From Atopobiaceae bacterium (lineage in GTDB: Bacteria; Actinomycetota; Coriobacteriia; Coriobacteriales; Atopobiaceae), in NCBI GenBank assembly GCA_022483015.1, contig JAKVOB010000001.1, forward strand, positions 372,001 through 436,000: a stretch of DNA of 64,000 bases. The letters are read 5' to 3'. Of this stretch, positions 42,595 through 53,386 are shown one piece after another (position 1 is the stretch's first letter; the number at the start of each line of letters is the position of its first letter). The position numbers and the translations under genes were made by a program. The notes beneath the pieces are model-generated. The model searched no databases and had not been told where the DNA came from. It was given only the letters and a program-made list of their open reading frames with translations.

Positions 42595-42873
42595 CTACTC
42601 CGCGGCCTCGCCGCGGGCGAGGCGCTGGGCCTCGAGGAGGCCCTTGGTCATCTGGTCGGCACAGCTCGTCCGGCGAGGCCCGCAGGTGTTGCCGGCGAGG
42701 AGCGCGACCACGTCGTCGACGGGCTGGCCGCAGACGAGCTTCGAGACAGCCTTGAGGTTGCCGTTGCAGCCCCCGTCGAACGACATCCCCTCGATGGTGG
42801 AGCCGTCATCGGAGAGCTGGATGTGGATCATGCGCGAGCAGACCCCGCGCGGCTTGAAGTCCAAGGACCGCAT
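42595..42873 (-). CDS. TSCPD domain protein
   Basis: The 92-residue protein matches the short stand-alone TSCPD domain family: GVCSRMIHIQLSDDGSTIEGMSFDGGCNGNL and a C-terminal CGPRRTSCADQ. It keeps the conserved cysteines of the family (C12, C36, C48, C64, C71 approximately), which probably bind metal. The same domain occurs at the C-terminus of some B12-dependent ribonucleotide reductases. The precise role is unknown. It lies 18 bp after purB and 9 bp before the lipoprotein gene, so all three may be co-transcribed. Confidence 0.85.
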   Translation of the reverse strand: MRSLDFKPRGVCSRMIHIQLSDDGSTIEGMSFDGGCNGNLKAVSKLVCGQPVDDVVALLAGNTCGPRRTSCADQMTKGLLEAQRLARGEAAE

Positions 42874-42891
42874 GCGTCATCACCTTCCTGG

Positions 42892-44238
<1,347 letters not shown>

Positions 44239-44292
44239 GTGCGATCCTTTCGGTGGATGCTATGCAGGTCGATGCGGGCGGGCGCGGTGCGC

Positions 44293-44526
44293 CTAGGCGC
44301 TGTGCCTGGGCGTGCCGGAGTCAGAGGGGCCGCCGTTGGCAGGACCCGACCCCGGGCCCTTGGGCGTGCCACCGTCATCCTTGTCCTTGCGACGACGCAG
44401 CACGATGGCCACGATGATGATCACCGCCGCGGCCCCGATGATGAAGGGCAGGGCGCCCCAGAGCCAGGCGAGGATGTCACTCGTGCCCGGCGTTGTGGCG
44501 GAACCGATGACGGATACGGTGTTCAT
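44293..44526 (-). CDS. Small single-pass membrane protein, 77 residues
   Basis: The protein has an N-terminal segment MNTVSVIGSATTPG, one membrane helix (about residues 19-43, LWGALPFIIGAAAVIIIVAIVL), a basic stop RRRKDKDD and a Gly/Pro/Ser-rich tail. No family is recognised. The start at 44526 is chosen for GGAG 6 nt upstream; 13 further codons of open frame are not conserved in character. It lies between ftsH and purB. Confidence 0.65.
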   Translation of the reverse strand: MNTVSVIGSATTPGTSDILAWLWGALPFIIGAAAVIIIVAIVLRRRKDKDDGGTPKGPGSGPANGGPSDSGTPRHSA

Positions 44527-44585
44527 GGGGTTCTCCTTTGGTTGAGTCTGCTCCCATTCTGCCACGAAGCACCCGTGAGTGGGCG

Positions 44586-46706
44586 TCAGCGCCCTGCGGC
44601 GGACGTACCGTCCCCTCCGGTGGCGGCATCGTCAGCAGCGGTGCCCGCATCCGCGGCGTCATCGTCATCGTCAGCGGTGGCATCGGTCGCATCCGGGGCC
44701 GTGACATCGTCGGTGGCCGCCTCGTCGTCGGCTCCGGCAGAGGGCTCGACCTTGCCCGCCTCGGCGTCCTTCTCGGCCTCGGCCTCCTCGGGATGCTCGG
44801 CCAGGTACTCGTCCCACCTGTCGTCGAGCAGGGCCGTGACGGCCTTGCCCTCCACGGTCTCGCGGGCGAGAAGCACCTTGGCCATGAGGTCGAGCTGGTC
44901 ATGTCGGGCCGAGAGCACGTCGGTCGCGCGCTTGTGGGCCTCGCGCATGATGCGCTCGACCTCGTCATCGATGCGCTTGGCGGTCTCGGGCGAGTAGTCC
45001 TGGTGGTCGGCATAGTCGCGGCCGAGGAACACCTGGTGCTGCGCCTCGCCGAAGACCTGGGTGCCCAGCGCCTCGCTCATGCCGTAGCGCGTGACCATCT
45101 CGCGGGCCATCTTGGTGGCGCGCTCGAGGTCGTTGCTGGCACCTGTGGTGATGTCATCGCAGCACAGCTCCTCGGACGTGCGCCCGGCCAGCAGGACCGC
45201 GATCTCGTCGGTCATGCGGTCGCGGCTCTCGAGGAAGTGGTCCTCGGTGGGGAGCTGCATGGTGTAGCCCAGGGCCTGGCCACGGCTGATGATCGAGATC
45301 TTGTGGACCGGGTCGGAGTTCTCGAGGATATGTCCCACGAGGGCATGGCCGCTCTCGTGGTAGGCGATGACGTTGCGCTCCTTCTCGCTCATGACGCGAC
45401 CCTTGCGCTCGGGGCCGGCGATCACGCGCTCCATGGCCTCCTCGATCTCGGGCATGTCGATCTGGGTCTTGTTGCGGCGGGCGGCCAGCAGGGCCGACTC
45501 GTTCATGAGGTTCATGAGGTCGGCACCGGTGAAGCCCGGCGTGAGCTTGGCGAGCTTGTCGAACGGCACGTCGTCTGCGATGGGCTTGCCCTTGGCATGG
45601 ACCTTGAGGATGTGCTCGCGGCCCTTGACGTCGGGACGGTCCACCGTGACCTGGCGGTCGAAGCGGCCCGGGCGCAGCAGCGCCGGGTCGAGGATGTCGG
45701 GACGGTTGGTGGCAGCGATGAGGATGACGGCGTCGTTCTGCTCGAAGCCATCCATCTCCACCAGCAGCTGGTTCAGGGTCTGCTCGCGCTCGTCGTGGCC
45801 GCCGCCCAGGCCGGCGCCACGCTGACGGCCTACGGCGTCGATCTCGTCGATGAAGATGATGGAGGGGCTGGCAGCCTTGGCCTGCTTGAACAGGTCACGC
45901 ACGCGGCTCGCGCCCACGCCCACGAACATCTCGACGAAGTCGGAGCCAGAGATCGAGAAGAACGGCACGCCCGCCTCGCCGGCCACTGCCTTGGCGAGGA
46001 GCGTCTTGCCCGTGCCCGGGGGGCCCACCAGCAGCACGCCGCGTGGGATCTTGGCGCCCATCTTCTGGAAGCGTTCGGGCTCCGCCAGGAAGTCACGGAC
46101 CTCCTTGAGCTCCTCGACGGCCTCGTCGATGCCGGCGACGTCAGAGAACTTGGTCTTGGGGCGGGTCTCCTCGGTGGTCTTTGCCTTGGTCTTGCCGAAC
46201 GACATGGCCTGGCCGTTCTGGCCCTGCATCTGTCGCATGAAGTAGATGATGACGGCGATGAGCAGCACCGTGGGCACCACTGAGACGAGGATCGTCTCCC
46301 ACATGTCAGAGGAGGTCATGTCCACCTTGTAGACCACGTTGGGGTGGTCGGCCATGAGGTCGGCCAGGGAGTCGGAGCCCACGTAGGTCGACGTGTACTT
46401 GACCGCCTTGGACTCGTCGCCCTTGTCGGACTTGTCACGCCAGTAGGTGCCCGAGAGGCTCCCGTCGCTCGTCTTGTACGTGGCGGTGTCGACGCGCTCC
46501 TCCTTGACGGCGGTCACGTACTCGCTCGTCGCGAGCGTGTCCACCTGGGGCTGCCCGCTGACGCTGCCGCCGAGCGACCACGCGAGGTAGGCGCCGCAGG
46601 CTATCGCGAGCAGGGCATAGAGCAGGCCGAAGCGGTTGTTGTGCCCCGAGGGGTCTGGGGTGGGCAGGCCGAGCCCGCCGCCGTTGGAATCGTTCTTGTC
46701 TGTCAC
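44586..46706 (-). CDS. ftsH: ATP-dependent zinc metalloprotease FtsH
   Basis: This membrane AAA+ protease degrades misfolded membrane and regulatory proteins. The 706-residue protein has two membrane helices (about 25-45 and 135-158), Walker A GPPGTGKT (228-235), Walker B IIFIDEID (283-290) and [20 protein letters not shown]. It also has the zinc site HESGH (450-454) and a long Asp/Ala-rich C-terminal tail (about 640-706). The GTG start has AAGGAG about 8 nt upstream. It follows hpt, in the common tilS-hpt-ftsH order. Confidence 0.96.
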   Translation of the reverse strand: MTDKNDSNGGGLGLPTPDPSGHNNRFGLLYALLAIACGAYLAWSLGGSVSGQPQVDTLATSEYVTAVKEERVDTATYKTSDGSLSGTYWRDKSDKGDESKAVKYTSTYVGSDSLADLMADHPNVVYKVDMTSSDMWETILVSVVPTVLLIAVIIYFMRQMQGQNGQAMSFGKTKAKTTEETRPKTKFSDVAGIDEAVEELKEVRDFLAEPERFQKMGAKIPRGVLLVGPPGTGKTLLAKAVAGEAGVPFFSISGSDFVEMFVGVGASRVRDLFKQAKAASPSIIFIDEIDAVGRQRGAGLGGGHDEREQTLNQLLVEMDGFEQNDAVILIAATNRPDILDPALLRPGRFDRQVTVDRPDVKGREHILKVHAKGKPIADDVPFDKLAKLTPGFTGADLMNLMNESALLAARRNKTQIDMPEIEEAMERVIAGPERKGRVMSEKERNVIAYHESGHALVGHILENSDPVHKISIISRGQALGYTMQLPTEDHFLESRDRMTDEIAVLLAGRTSEELCCDDITTGASNDLERATKMAREMVTRYGMSEALGTQVFGEAQHQVFLGRDYADHQDYSPETAKRIDDEVERIMREAHKRATDVLSARHDQLDLMAKVLLARETVEGKAVTALLDDRWDEYLAEHPEEAEAEKDAEAGKVEPSAGADDEAATDDVTAPDATDATADDDDDAADAGTAADDAATGGDGTSAAGR

Positions 46707-46749
46707 CGGGTGACTCCTTGTCTGGGGCCGCCCGTGCGGCCCCGGTGGA

Positions 46750-47298
46750 TCAGTCGTATACGTCGGGCTTGAGGATCCCGATGTACGGAAGGTTACGATA
46801 GCGCTCCGCATAGTCCAGACCATACCCAACGATGAAGGCGTCAGGCACGTGGGCGCCCACATAGCGCGGGTCGACCGCGGGAGACTTGCCGGGGATGTCC
46901 TTCACGAGGAACGCCGCCACCGACAGCGAGCGGGGGCCGCGTGAGTTGAGGTTGCGCATGAGGTAGCTGAGCGTGAGGCCCGAGTCGAGGATGTCCTCGA
47001 CGATGAGGACGTCGCGGTCCTCGATCTTGGTGTCGAGGTCCTTCACGATGCGGACCACGCCCGAGCTCTTGACGCCGTTGCCATAGCTCGAGACGGCCAT
47101 GAAGTCGATGCCGAGCGGGCAGTCGATGTGCCGCATGAGATCGCCCATGAAGACCACCGCGCCACGCAGCACTGCGATGAGCAGGGGGTTCTTATCCTTG
47201 TAGTCAGCGGAGATCTCACGACCCATCCGCACCACGATGTTCTGGATGTCCTCCTCCGAGAGGACGACGCTCTCGATGTCCGGATGCATGGTCTCCAT
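46750..47298 (-). CDS. hpt: Hypoxanthine phosphoribosyltransferase
   Basis: Purine-salvage enzyme joining hypoxanthine or guanine to PRPP. The 182-residue protein has the PRPP loop [13 protein letters not shown] (97-109), the flexible loop region [14 protein letters not shown] and the C-terminal [20 protein letters not shown]. The start [11 protein letters not shown] at 47298 has GGAGAGG 6 nt upstream. The longer open frame reaches back over the tilS stop and is not used. Second gene of tilS-hpt-ftsH. Confidence 0.95.
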   Translation of the reverse strand: METMHPDIESVVLSEEDIQNIVVRMGREISADYKDKNPLLIAVLRGAVVFMGDLMRHIDCPLGIDFMAVSSYGNGVKSSGVVRIVKDLDTKIEDRDVLIVEDILDSGLTLSYLMRNLNSRGPRSLSVAAFLVKDIPGKSPAVDPRYVGAHVPDAFIVGYGLDYAERYRNLPYIGILKPDVYD

Positions 47299-47378
47299 TG
47301 CGTTCCTCTCCGTGGCCTTCCGGGCCACAAGCATCTCGCGCTCCATCGCGCCGTGGGGCGGTCCCGCCCCACGAACGG

Positions 47379-48959
47379 TCATGCAGAACAGATACGTAAT
47401 TCTAGCAGTACCTTCGTGGCGGGGGTACACCGGGCTCGCTCGTCAGGTCGAATGCCGGCAATCCACACGACGGCCCCGGTAGGGGCCGTGCGCACCACCC
47501 GCACCTGGGGACGGTCGGGCGCAGGGACCTTCTCGTCGATGAGGAGGTCCGAGAGCTTCTTGGACTGTCCGTGCATGCCCAACGGGCAGCAGACGTCGCC
47601 CGGCTGCGGACCGTCGACCCACACGCGACCACCTTCGGGGGCGACGCCGCAGGCAGCGGCGTCGAGCAGCACCGCCTCGCCGTCCCACTCGCGCGCCACG
47701 GCACGGGCACCCACCGTGGGGTCGACCCCCGGCTCGGCCGCGACGAGGCGCGCCGTCATGGTGAGGCCACCGCCTAGGTCGAGCGCGGCTCGGGCGCCAG
47801 GGGCCGTGACCTCGGACGAGGGCGAGAGGGACACGGCGCCGGCGAGGCCCGGGACGTCGAGCCATCCCGAGACGGGCTCGTCGGCCGAGGCACGCGTCCG
47901 GACGAAGAGCAGGCCGTACTCCACGCTCACGTCGACCCCCATGGGCACGGTGCAGGACCCCTCGCCCGCGGCCACGGCCTCGAGGACGGCGGCCACATGG
48001 CGCGCCTCGAGGCGGCAGGCAGGGCAGGCCAGGCGGATCGCATCGCGGACCACGCGGCGGGCGATGGCCACGTCGGTCGCCGCAAGGCGCGCGGCGTCGA
48101 GCACCTCGAGGCCCTCCTCGCGCCTGCGCTCGAGGTCACGCAGGGCACGCGAGGCGACCTGCGTGAGATAGGCGTCCTCATCCGAGAGGATGTCACAGGT
48201 CGAGGCCATGGCATCGACGAGACGGGGGTTCCTCGCCTTGGCCGGCGGCATGATCTGGTGACGCACGAAGGAGCGCAGGTAATGGGTGTCGGCGTTGGTG
48301 GCGTCCTCGCGCCAGACGACGCCCGCCATGCGCAGCAGCTCGCAGAGCTCGTCGTGCGTGCGGTCGAGCAGGGGACGCACGATGCGGTTCCGGCGGCGGG
48401 GGATCGACGAGAGGCCGGCCGGCCCCGTGCCCTTGATGGCGTTCATGAAGAAGGTCTCGGCGCGGTCGTCGGCCGTGTGGGCCGTGAGGATGCGCGCGGC
48501 CGAGCGAGGGGTGCCCATCTGGCCCGAGAGCTCGTTGGCGAGGCGCGCAGCCGAGGCATAGCGCAGCTCGCGGCCGGCGTTCTCGACGTTTCCCGCCGAG
48601 GCGCCGCCTGCGGCCGCCTGTCCGCGGGCGATGCCGGCCACGTCGGCCGCGACCACCGTGCAGGGGATGCCGTACGAGGCCGACAGCTCGCGGACGAACT
48701 CCTCGTCCTCCTCGGCGTCGAGGCCACGGAGCTTGTGGTTCACATGCAGCACGTGCAGGCGCTCGCGAGCGATGTGACCAAGGCCGCGGCCGTCCTCGAT
48801 GTCGAGGCGCGACGTGGCGGCAAGCACCAGCAGCGCCGTGGAGTCCGCGCCTCCCGAGACCATGAGCACCACGGGGGCGCGCCCGGCCGGGTCGGCAGCG
48901 CCCGACGAGCGCTCGAACGGCCCCGAGGGTTTCGCGTACCTCCTTGAGACTGATGTCAT
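47379..48959 (-). CDS. tilS: tRNA(Ile)-lysidine synthase
   Basis: TilS converts C34 of the minor tRNA-Ile to lysidine so that it reads AUA. The 526-residue protein has the PP-loop SGGADST (35-41), then LHVNHKLRG, ILTAHTADDRAETFFMN and the substrate-binding domain. The C-terminal TilS domain follows. The start has GGAGG 6 nt upstream. It precedes hpt and ftsH in the conserved order and is divergent from the MBL gene. Confidence 0.94.
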   Translation of the reverse strand: MTSVSRRYAKPSGPFERSSGAADPAGRAPVVLMVSGGADSTALLVLAATSRLDIEDGRGLGHIARERLHVLHVNHKLRGLDAEEDEEFVRELSASYGIPCTVVAADVAGIARGQAAAGGASAGNVENAGRELRYASAARLANELSGQMGTPRSAARILTAHTADDRAETFFMNAIKGTGPAGLSSIPRRRNRIVRPLLDRTHDELCELLRMAGVVWREDATNADTHYLRSFVRHQIMPPAKARNPRLVDAMASTCDILSDEDAYLTQVASRALRDLERRREEGLEVLDAARLAATDVAIARRVVRDAIRLACPACRLEARHVAAVLEAVAAGEGSCTVPMGVDVSVEYGLLFVRTRASADEPVSGWLDVPGLAGAVSLSPSSEVTAPGARAALDLGGGLTMTARLVAAEPGVDPTVGARAVAREWDGEAVLLDAAACGVAPEGGRVWVDGPQPGDVCCPLGMHGQSKKLSDLLIDEKVPAPDRPQVRVVRTAPTGAVVWIAGIRPDERARCTPATKVLLELRICSA

Positions 48960-49286
48960 GGGCGACCTCCTCGGGTCCTGGGCGGCCGACGGCGGACGAT
49001 GCGTCGGCGCGGCTTACGTGGCCTCAGGATACCGCAGGTCCTTCTCAGCCGCCCGACGTCCCTCGTCGTCTGTCGATGCATCCCCTAGCGTTTTCGACCA
49101 CTTAGCGGAGCGATTTCCACTAGGAAACGCATCGACAAATGAAAGGCGGCTCGAGGCGGAGGATGCCAGGAGGCATGGCGACGCGGCGTCAGGCAGCACG
49201 GGTCATATGCGTCCCCGGCTACGGCTAGACTCATATGAGACAGACGGCATCCAGCCCACGTGACGCGTTTCGACCGAGAGGAACCC
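48960..49286. other. Divergent promoter gap between tilS and the MBL gene
   Basis: No gene is seen. It contains an 8-bp inverted repeat, GTCGATGC (49072-49079) and GCATCGAC (49129-49136), flanking an AT-richer stretch with CTAGCGTTTTCG. A -10-like TAGACT (49226-49231) lies about 55 nt before the plus-strand MBL gene. The functions are guesses. Confidence 0.4.
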
Positions 49287-50108
49287 ATGACCCCGCTGAT
49301 CCACCTTCACATACTCGCGAGCGGCTCGAAGGGCAACGCCGCCGTGGTCGAGGGGCCGCACGGATCGGTGCTCGTGGACTGCGGCATCTCGCGCAAGCGC
49401 CTGCTCGAGCGCGCCGCGACGCTCGGGGTGGACATGGACCAGGTGAGCGCGGTGCTGCTCACCCACGAGCACTCCGACCACACCGCCGGCCTCACGGTCT
49501 TCTGCAACCACTTCGAGGGCGAGCTCGTGACCACCGCCGGCACGGCCGCGAGCAGACCGTACCTGTCGAGCCTGCCCTTCACCCTCGTGAGCCACGACGA
49601 CGAGGTCGAACTGGCCGGCATGGTCGTACGTACCTTCCCGACCTCGCATGACGTGGCGGACCCCATGGGATTCCGTTTCACGGCCGAGGGGGCGGACGGC
49701 ACCACGGACGCCCTGGGCTACTGCACCGACACCGGACACCTCACCACGCTCGCGACGCGTGCCCTCACGGGATGCCGCATCCTGGCGCTCGAGTCGAACC
49801 ATGACGAGCACATGCTCCGGATCGGGCCCTACCCGGGGTACCTCAAGGAGCGCATCGCATCTGACTCCGGGCACCTCTCGAACGCGCAGGCGGCTCTCGC
49901 CCTCGCCGACCTCGTGAGCGATGACACCCAGGCGGTCATCGCCATGCACCTCTCGCAGGAGAACAACCGCCCGTCGACGGCGGTGCGGACGCTCTCGCAT
50001 GCGGTCGATGCCGAGCAGGCCAACACCACCTTCACCGAGGCCCGCACACCGGACGGCCTGCTCACGGTGATGGCCGCCGGCCAGGAGAAGCCCGTCAGCA
50101 TCTGGTAG
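49287..50108 (+). CDS. Metallo-beta-lactamase fold hydrolase, WalJ/YycJ-like
   Basis: The 273-residue protein begins LIHLHILASGSKGNAAVVEGPHGSVLVDCG, the hallmark start of the YycJ/WalJ group. It has the metal motif T-H60-E-H62-S-D64-H65, a further H in SHDVADPMGF, and SGHLSNAQAAL near the C-terminus. YycJ proteins are predicted nucleases or phosphodiesterases linked to cell division and DNA repair. Here there is no WalRK gene beside it. The start has GAGAGGA about 6 nt upstream. Confidence 0.88.
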   Translation: MTPLIHLHILASGSKGNAAVVEGPHGSVLVDCGISRKRLLERAATLGVDMDQVSAVLLTHEHSDHTAGLTVFCNHFEGELVTTAGTAASRPYLSSLPFTLVSHDDEVELAGMVVRTFPTSHDVADPMGFRFTAEGADGTTDALGYCTDTGHLTTLATRALTGCRILALESNHDEHMLRIGPYPGYLKERIASDSGHLSNAQAALALADLVSDDTQAVIAMHLSQENNRPSTAVRTLSHAVDAEQANTTFTEARTPDGLLTVMAAGQEKPVSIW

Positions 50109-50175
50109 CGGGTGCCTCGCTCAGGACGAGGGCCCCGCCTGGCGAGCATGGGGAGCAGGCAGCAGGTGCTTCTCG

Positions 50176-50231
50176 GTCACTATGGGCAGGCAACGGAACC
50201 GAGCATGCATGTTGCCTGCCCATAGTGACCC
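50176..50231. repeat. Perfect 20-bp inverted repeat (hairpin unit 1)
   Basis: Arms 50176-50195 and 50212-50231 are exactly complementary (GGTCACTATGGGCAGGCAAC and its reverse complement) with a 16-nt loop. It lies between convergent genes and may terminate both, but it is longer than usual terminators and is followed by a related second unit. Confidence 0.85.
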
Positions 50232-50258
50232 TGGAAGCGGCAGGATGGGCGCCTTATG

Positions 50259-50314
50259 GTCACTCTTGCCAGGCAACGCAGCCGAAGCCGCACGTTGCCT
50301 GGCCAAAGGAACCC
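50259..50314. repeat. Related imperfect inverted repeat (hairpin unit 2)
   Basis: Arms 50259-50279 and 50294-50314 contain an 11-bp perfect inner stem GCCAGGCAACG/CGTTGCCTGGC and a partly paired outer stem GGT-CT/AG-ACC. The sequence is clearly related to unit 1 (shared GGTCACT and AGGCAAC blocks), so the two form a tandem pair of diverged copies. Confidence 0.8.
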
Positions 50315-50368
50315 TGAGGGCCGGCCCGCACGCCCTCGCGGGTCGATTCCGTCGTGCGACCCCGACCC

Positions 50369-51535
50369 TTAGACGCGCACCAACTCGTAGCGGCGCGTGC
50401 CCATCCCGATCCTCTCGGCATGCTCCACGCACGTGCGCCAGTCCGTGTCGGGATGCACCATGTGGAAGTGATCGGAGCGCAACGGGTCTTCCGCCAGGTC
50501 CTCGTCGGCCTCTGCGTCGGCAAGGTCCGTGTGCGGCATCGTCGGCGCGGCGTTCACGGCATCGGCGCAGGCCTGGTCCAGGGCCACCGGGTCGAGGCTC
50601 GCGAACATGCCGATGTCCGGCACGATGGGCGTGTCGTTCTCGTCATGGCAGTCGCAGTTGGGGCTCACGTCGATGGCGAGCGCCACGTGGAAGCACTGCC
50701 TACCATCGCACACGGCCTTGGCGTACTCGGCGATCTTGCAGTTGAGCACGTCGGCCGCCGCGTCGTAGTCGGGGCTGATGGCATGCTGGTTGCACACGGC
50801 GATGCACCGACCGCACCCCACGCAACGGTCGTGGTCGATGAAGGCGCGCTCACGCCCGCTTGCGGCCTCGCCGCCACGACCGTCGAACGAGATGGCGCCG
50901 TGGGCACAGATCTTGGCACACTGCCGGCAGCCGATGCAGCGGTCAGCCTCCACGCTGGGCTTGCCGGCCGCGTGCTGCTCCATCTTGCCGGCGCGGCTGC
51001 CACCGCCCATGCCGATGTTCTTGAGCGCCCCGCCGAACCCCGCCTGCTCGTGGCCCTTGAAGTGCGTGAGCGAGACGAGCACGTCGGCGTCCATGAGCGC
51101 ACGCCCGATCTTGGCCTCGTGCACGTACTCGCCGCCCACCACGGGGACCTCGACCTCGTCGAGTCCCTTGAGGCCGTCGGCGATGATGGTGTGGCAGCCC
51201 GTCTGGAACGGGTTGAAGCCATTGGCGTAGGCCGAGTCGAGATGGTCGAGCGCGTTGCTGCGCCCGCCCACATAGAGGGTGTTGCAGTCGGTGATGAAGG
51301 GGCGCCCGCCCCGCGCCTTGACCTCGTCCACGATCACGCGCGCATAGTTGGGACGCAGGTAGGCGAGCCCTCCCGGCTCGCCCAGGTGCATCTTGATGGC
51401 GACATACTGGTTGGCGAGGTCGAGGTCGTCGAAGCCGGCAGCGCGGATGAGGTGCCGCAGCTTGTCGGGCAGGTTGGTACGCCCATGGGTACGCATGTCG
51501 CAGAAGTAGACCTTGGCTGGTTGGGACGTAGGCAT
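50369..51535 (-). CDS. DUF362 protein with two 4Fe-4S clusters
   Basis: The 388-residue protein has the DUF362 domain over residues about 1-190 (KMHLGEPGGLAYLRPNYARVIVDEV, SLTHFKGHEQAGFGGALKNIGMGGGSRAGK). Two ferredoxin cluster motifs follow: C200-X2-C-X2-C-X3-C210 and C238-X2-C-X2-C-X3-C248. The DUF362 part continues to the C-terminus. It is probably a cytosolic iron-sulfur electron carrier or oxidoreductase of anaerobes; no substrate is established. AAGGGG lies 5 nt before the ATG. Confidence 0.88.
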   Translation of the reverse strand: MPTSQPAKVYFCDMRTHGRTNLPDKLRHLIRAAGFDDLDLANQYVAIKMHLGEPGGLAYLRPNYARVIVDEVKARGGRPFITDCNTLYVGGRSNALDHLDSAYANGFNPFQTGCHTIIADGLKGLDEVEVPVVGGEYVHEAKIGRALMDADVLVSLTHFKGHEQAGFGGALKNIGMGGGSRAGKMEQHAAGKPSVEADRCIGCRQCAKICAHGAISFDGRGGEAASGRERAFIDHDRCVGCGRCIAVCNQHAISPDYDAAADVLNCKIAEYAKAVCDGRQCFHVALAIDVSPNCDCHDENDTPIVPDIGMFASLDPVALDQACADAVNAAPTMPHTDLADAEADEDLAEDPLRSDHFHMVHPDTDWRTCVEHAERIGMGTRRYELVRV

Positions 51536-51654
51536 GGGAACCCCTTAGCTCGAGGACGACGAGAAGAACATCTGGCCTATACCCGCATGGGGAGGGTGGT
51601 TGGCACGTGGCAGTCGAGCGGATGCCGAATCGACCGAAGACAGGCACCATGCGC

Positions 51655-51708
51655 GACTTCACGCAACATGTCACATGTGTGAAGTCGTATGAGATGTCGT
51701 GTGAAGTC
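51655..51708. promoter_or_regulatory. GACTTCAC/GTGAAGTC repeats downstream of the AlbA_2 gene
   Basis: GACTTCAC (51655-51662) is followed by GTGAAGTC at 51679-51686 and again at 51701-51708 (22 bp apart), with ACATGTCACATGT between. The pair CTTCAC...ACATGTCAC also occurs in the promoter region of the gene at 53269-53285, so these may be binding sites of its own HTH. Alternatively they form a terminator. Confidence 0.45.
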
Positions 51709-51720
51709 CCGGCGGCGCCC

Positions 51721-53208
51721 CTATCGCTTGAGGCGGTAACGTTGCTTGGGACTCCTGCCCGGATACATATGCTCCAATATGCCGCCATCCACGAGCCGGT
51801 TGACATAGCGCATGACACCACCTCGCGAGAGCCCCGACATCTCCATGAGCTCGCGCGCGCTCACCGAGCCACTTTCCTCGACGGCAGCAAGGATTGCCTT
51901 CTCCATCCCACCTGCAGGGAGCGTACCGTGCTCCTCCTTGCTTAGACGGCGTTTCTCGAAGGTGAGGGAGAAGTAGGAAGCCGTTGATTTGGCAACGGGC
52001 GATGGCATGAGGTTCTCGGCCAACTCCGAGACGATGCGCTGGTAACCGGTACCGCGATTCTCTGCCACGAATCCACCATCAGGATAGGGAGTCTCCTCGA
52101 GGAGAAGCGAAAGATGCTGGTTCCTCGTAGCCGAGAAGCCCGGCGCGCCCAACATGTCGAGCGTCAACGTTCCATAGAGGCCACCAGGATTTGTGATCTC
52201 GAGCCTATCCTCATACATGTTGACCTGCACCTGCATGCCCCTGGCCACGGCAGAGTAGTCACGATGCATCAATGCGTTCGTCACGGCCTCCCTCACGGCG
52301 ACCAAAGGATAGTCCGGCAGGTCCTTCCTGAAGGCACCATCGATGAGTCCCCCCGTCCGCATGTTTCGGCGCACTGCTCCCAACGTATCAGCCACCAGGG
52401 CGGGAATGGGTCCGACCAGGGTCTCCGAGTCGAGGAGTGACGGAACGCCTCCGCCATCGGACTTGGTCCTCCCCGGGAACGAGGCGAATGTGACCGCAAG
52501 CCGCGGATAATACTTCTGCGGATATCTACCGAGCGCAAGCAGACCAGCGATCGTCGGTCGCAGCACGGCATCCTCATCAGGCGCAAGTGCGCGCAGGTTC
52601 TGGAGAATAACCTCATCGGCAAGGGAGCCGGACACACGAGGATGAACGGCCCTCTCCCTTGCTATCAGTCCGGCTACGAGAGCATCGTCAAGGTCGTCGA
52701 CAGAAGCGTCCCCCACGAGCTCGGCATCGTGCTGCGGCTGCTCATGCTCTTCGAGAAGACGGTCGATCTCGTAGTCCGTCATGTGGCGATCGCCATCGCC
52801 CGTCCTGATGAAGGAACCCTGTCGAAGCCCGCGCTTCTTCACATAACAGGGTTTGTCGCGTGGCGGGAGTTCCGCAACACGCGCCATGACTACGGGAGCA
52901 CCGCCGAGCTCAGCCAAGGTGATCATGGGCCGCAGCGGGGGCTCCATCCCCTCGGCGCAGAGGTTGGACAGCGCGTCCTGAATCCTGTTGGCCTGAAAAT
53001 GGGGGGCAGGAGAGAAACCGTCCCTCTCGGAGACGCCGAGGAGGACGTCTCCGCCAGTCCCATTCGCAAAAGCCGAAAGGGTCTCCCCCATGCTCTTGGG
53101 GAGGTGGTTGACCGACTCCTTGACCTCGATCTCTTGAAGGTCTGTACCGAAGAGGCGCAGCCTCCCTATGGTGCGGTCGAGATATGACTGTCCTCTATCT
53201 GCGTTCAT
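51721..53208 (-). CDS. AlbA_2 (Schlafen-type) domain protein with GHKL-like ATPase region and C-terminal HTH
   Basis: Residues about 20-140 form an AlbA_2 domain (EIEVKESVNHLPKSMGETLSAFANGTGGDVLLGVSERDG). Residues about 280-400 are the associated HATPase_c_4-type region (AVREAVTNALMHRDYS, NRGTGYQRIVSEL). Residues about 430-495 hold a winged helix (SVSARELMEMSGLSRGGVMRYVNRLVDGG). Such proteins are usually called RecG-like ATP-binding or transcriptional regulators, often in accessory regions, and some take part in defence or stress. The flanking CTTCAC/ACATGTCAC motifs suggest autoregulation. No mobile-element genes are adjacent. Confidence 0.82.
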   Translation of the reverse strand: MNADRGQSYLDRTIGRLRLFGTDLQEIEVKESVNHLPKSMGETLSAFANGTGGDVLLGVSERDGFSPAPHFQANRIQDALSNLCAEGMEPPLRPMITLAELGGAPVVMARVAELPPRDKPCYVKKRGLRQGSFIRTGDGDRHMTDYEIDRLLEEHEQPQHDAELVGDASVDDLDDALVAGLIARERAVHPRVSGSLADEVILQNLRALAPDEDAVLRPTIAGLLALGRYPQKYYPRLAVTFASFPGRTKSDGGGVPSLLDSETLVGPIPALVADTLGAVRRNMRTGGLIDGAFRKDLPDYPLVAVREAVTNALMHRDYSAVARGMQVQVNMYEDRLEITNPGGLYGTLTLDMLGAPGFSATRNQHLSLLLEETPYPDGGFVAENRGTGYQRIVSELAENLMPSPVAKSTASYFSLTFEKRRLSKEEHGTLPAGGMEKAILAAVEESGSVSARELMEMSGLSRGGVMRYVNRLVDGGILEHMYPGRSPKQRYRLKR

Positions 53209-53268
53209 AGCCGTTCCCCCCCCCTGATGTGTCCGATCTTGCTATAGCTTATCATCTATTGTCATTTA

Positions 53269-53306
53269 CTTCACACACATGTCACGAAACATATCACACA
53301 TATCAT
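53269..53306 (-). promoter_or_regulatory. Promoter region of the AlbA_2 gene with repeated CATRTCAY motif
   Basis: Three direct copies of CATRTCAY start at 53278, 53290 and 53299, preceded by CTTCAC at 53269. This AT-rich stretch is the only promoter candidate for the minus-strand gene starting at 53208. Motif sharing with 51655-51708 suggests operator sites. Confidence 0.45.
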
Positions 53307-53346
53307 CGAGCTTCCCACACATAGCACACGTGTGGGAAGCTCGATG
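53304..53346 (-). terminator. Terminator-like hairpin after the flavodiiron gene
   Basis: A perfect 17-bp stem (53304-53320 with 53330-53346, core ATCGAGCTTCCCACAC) encloses a 9-nt loop 40 bp beyond the fprA stop on the minus strand. A U-run is lacking. Confidence 0.6.
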
Positions 53347-53386
53347 TGAAGCTCTGGATATGCCATGGCCTCTCGGCGTCAGACGA

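Noticed and set aside
50369-51535. Iron-sulfur DUF362 gene as part of the AlbA_2 locus
   Set aside because: The intervening repeats and separate start signals give no evidence that the two genes form one system.
51721-53208. AlbA_2/Schlafen-type gene as core of a new defence island
   Set aside because: Its neighbours are metabolic genes (DUF362, fprA), no nuclease or other defence gene is adjacent, and single AlbA_2 regulators are common in chromosomes.
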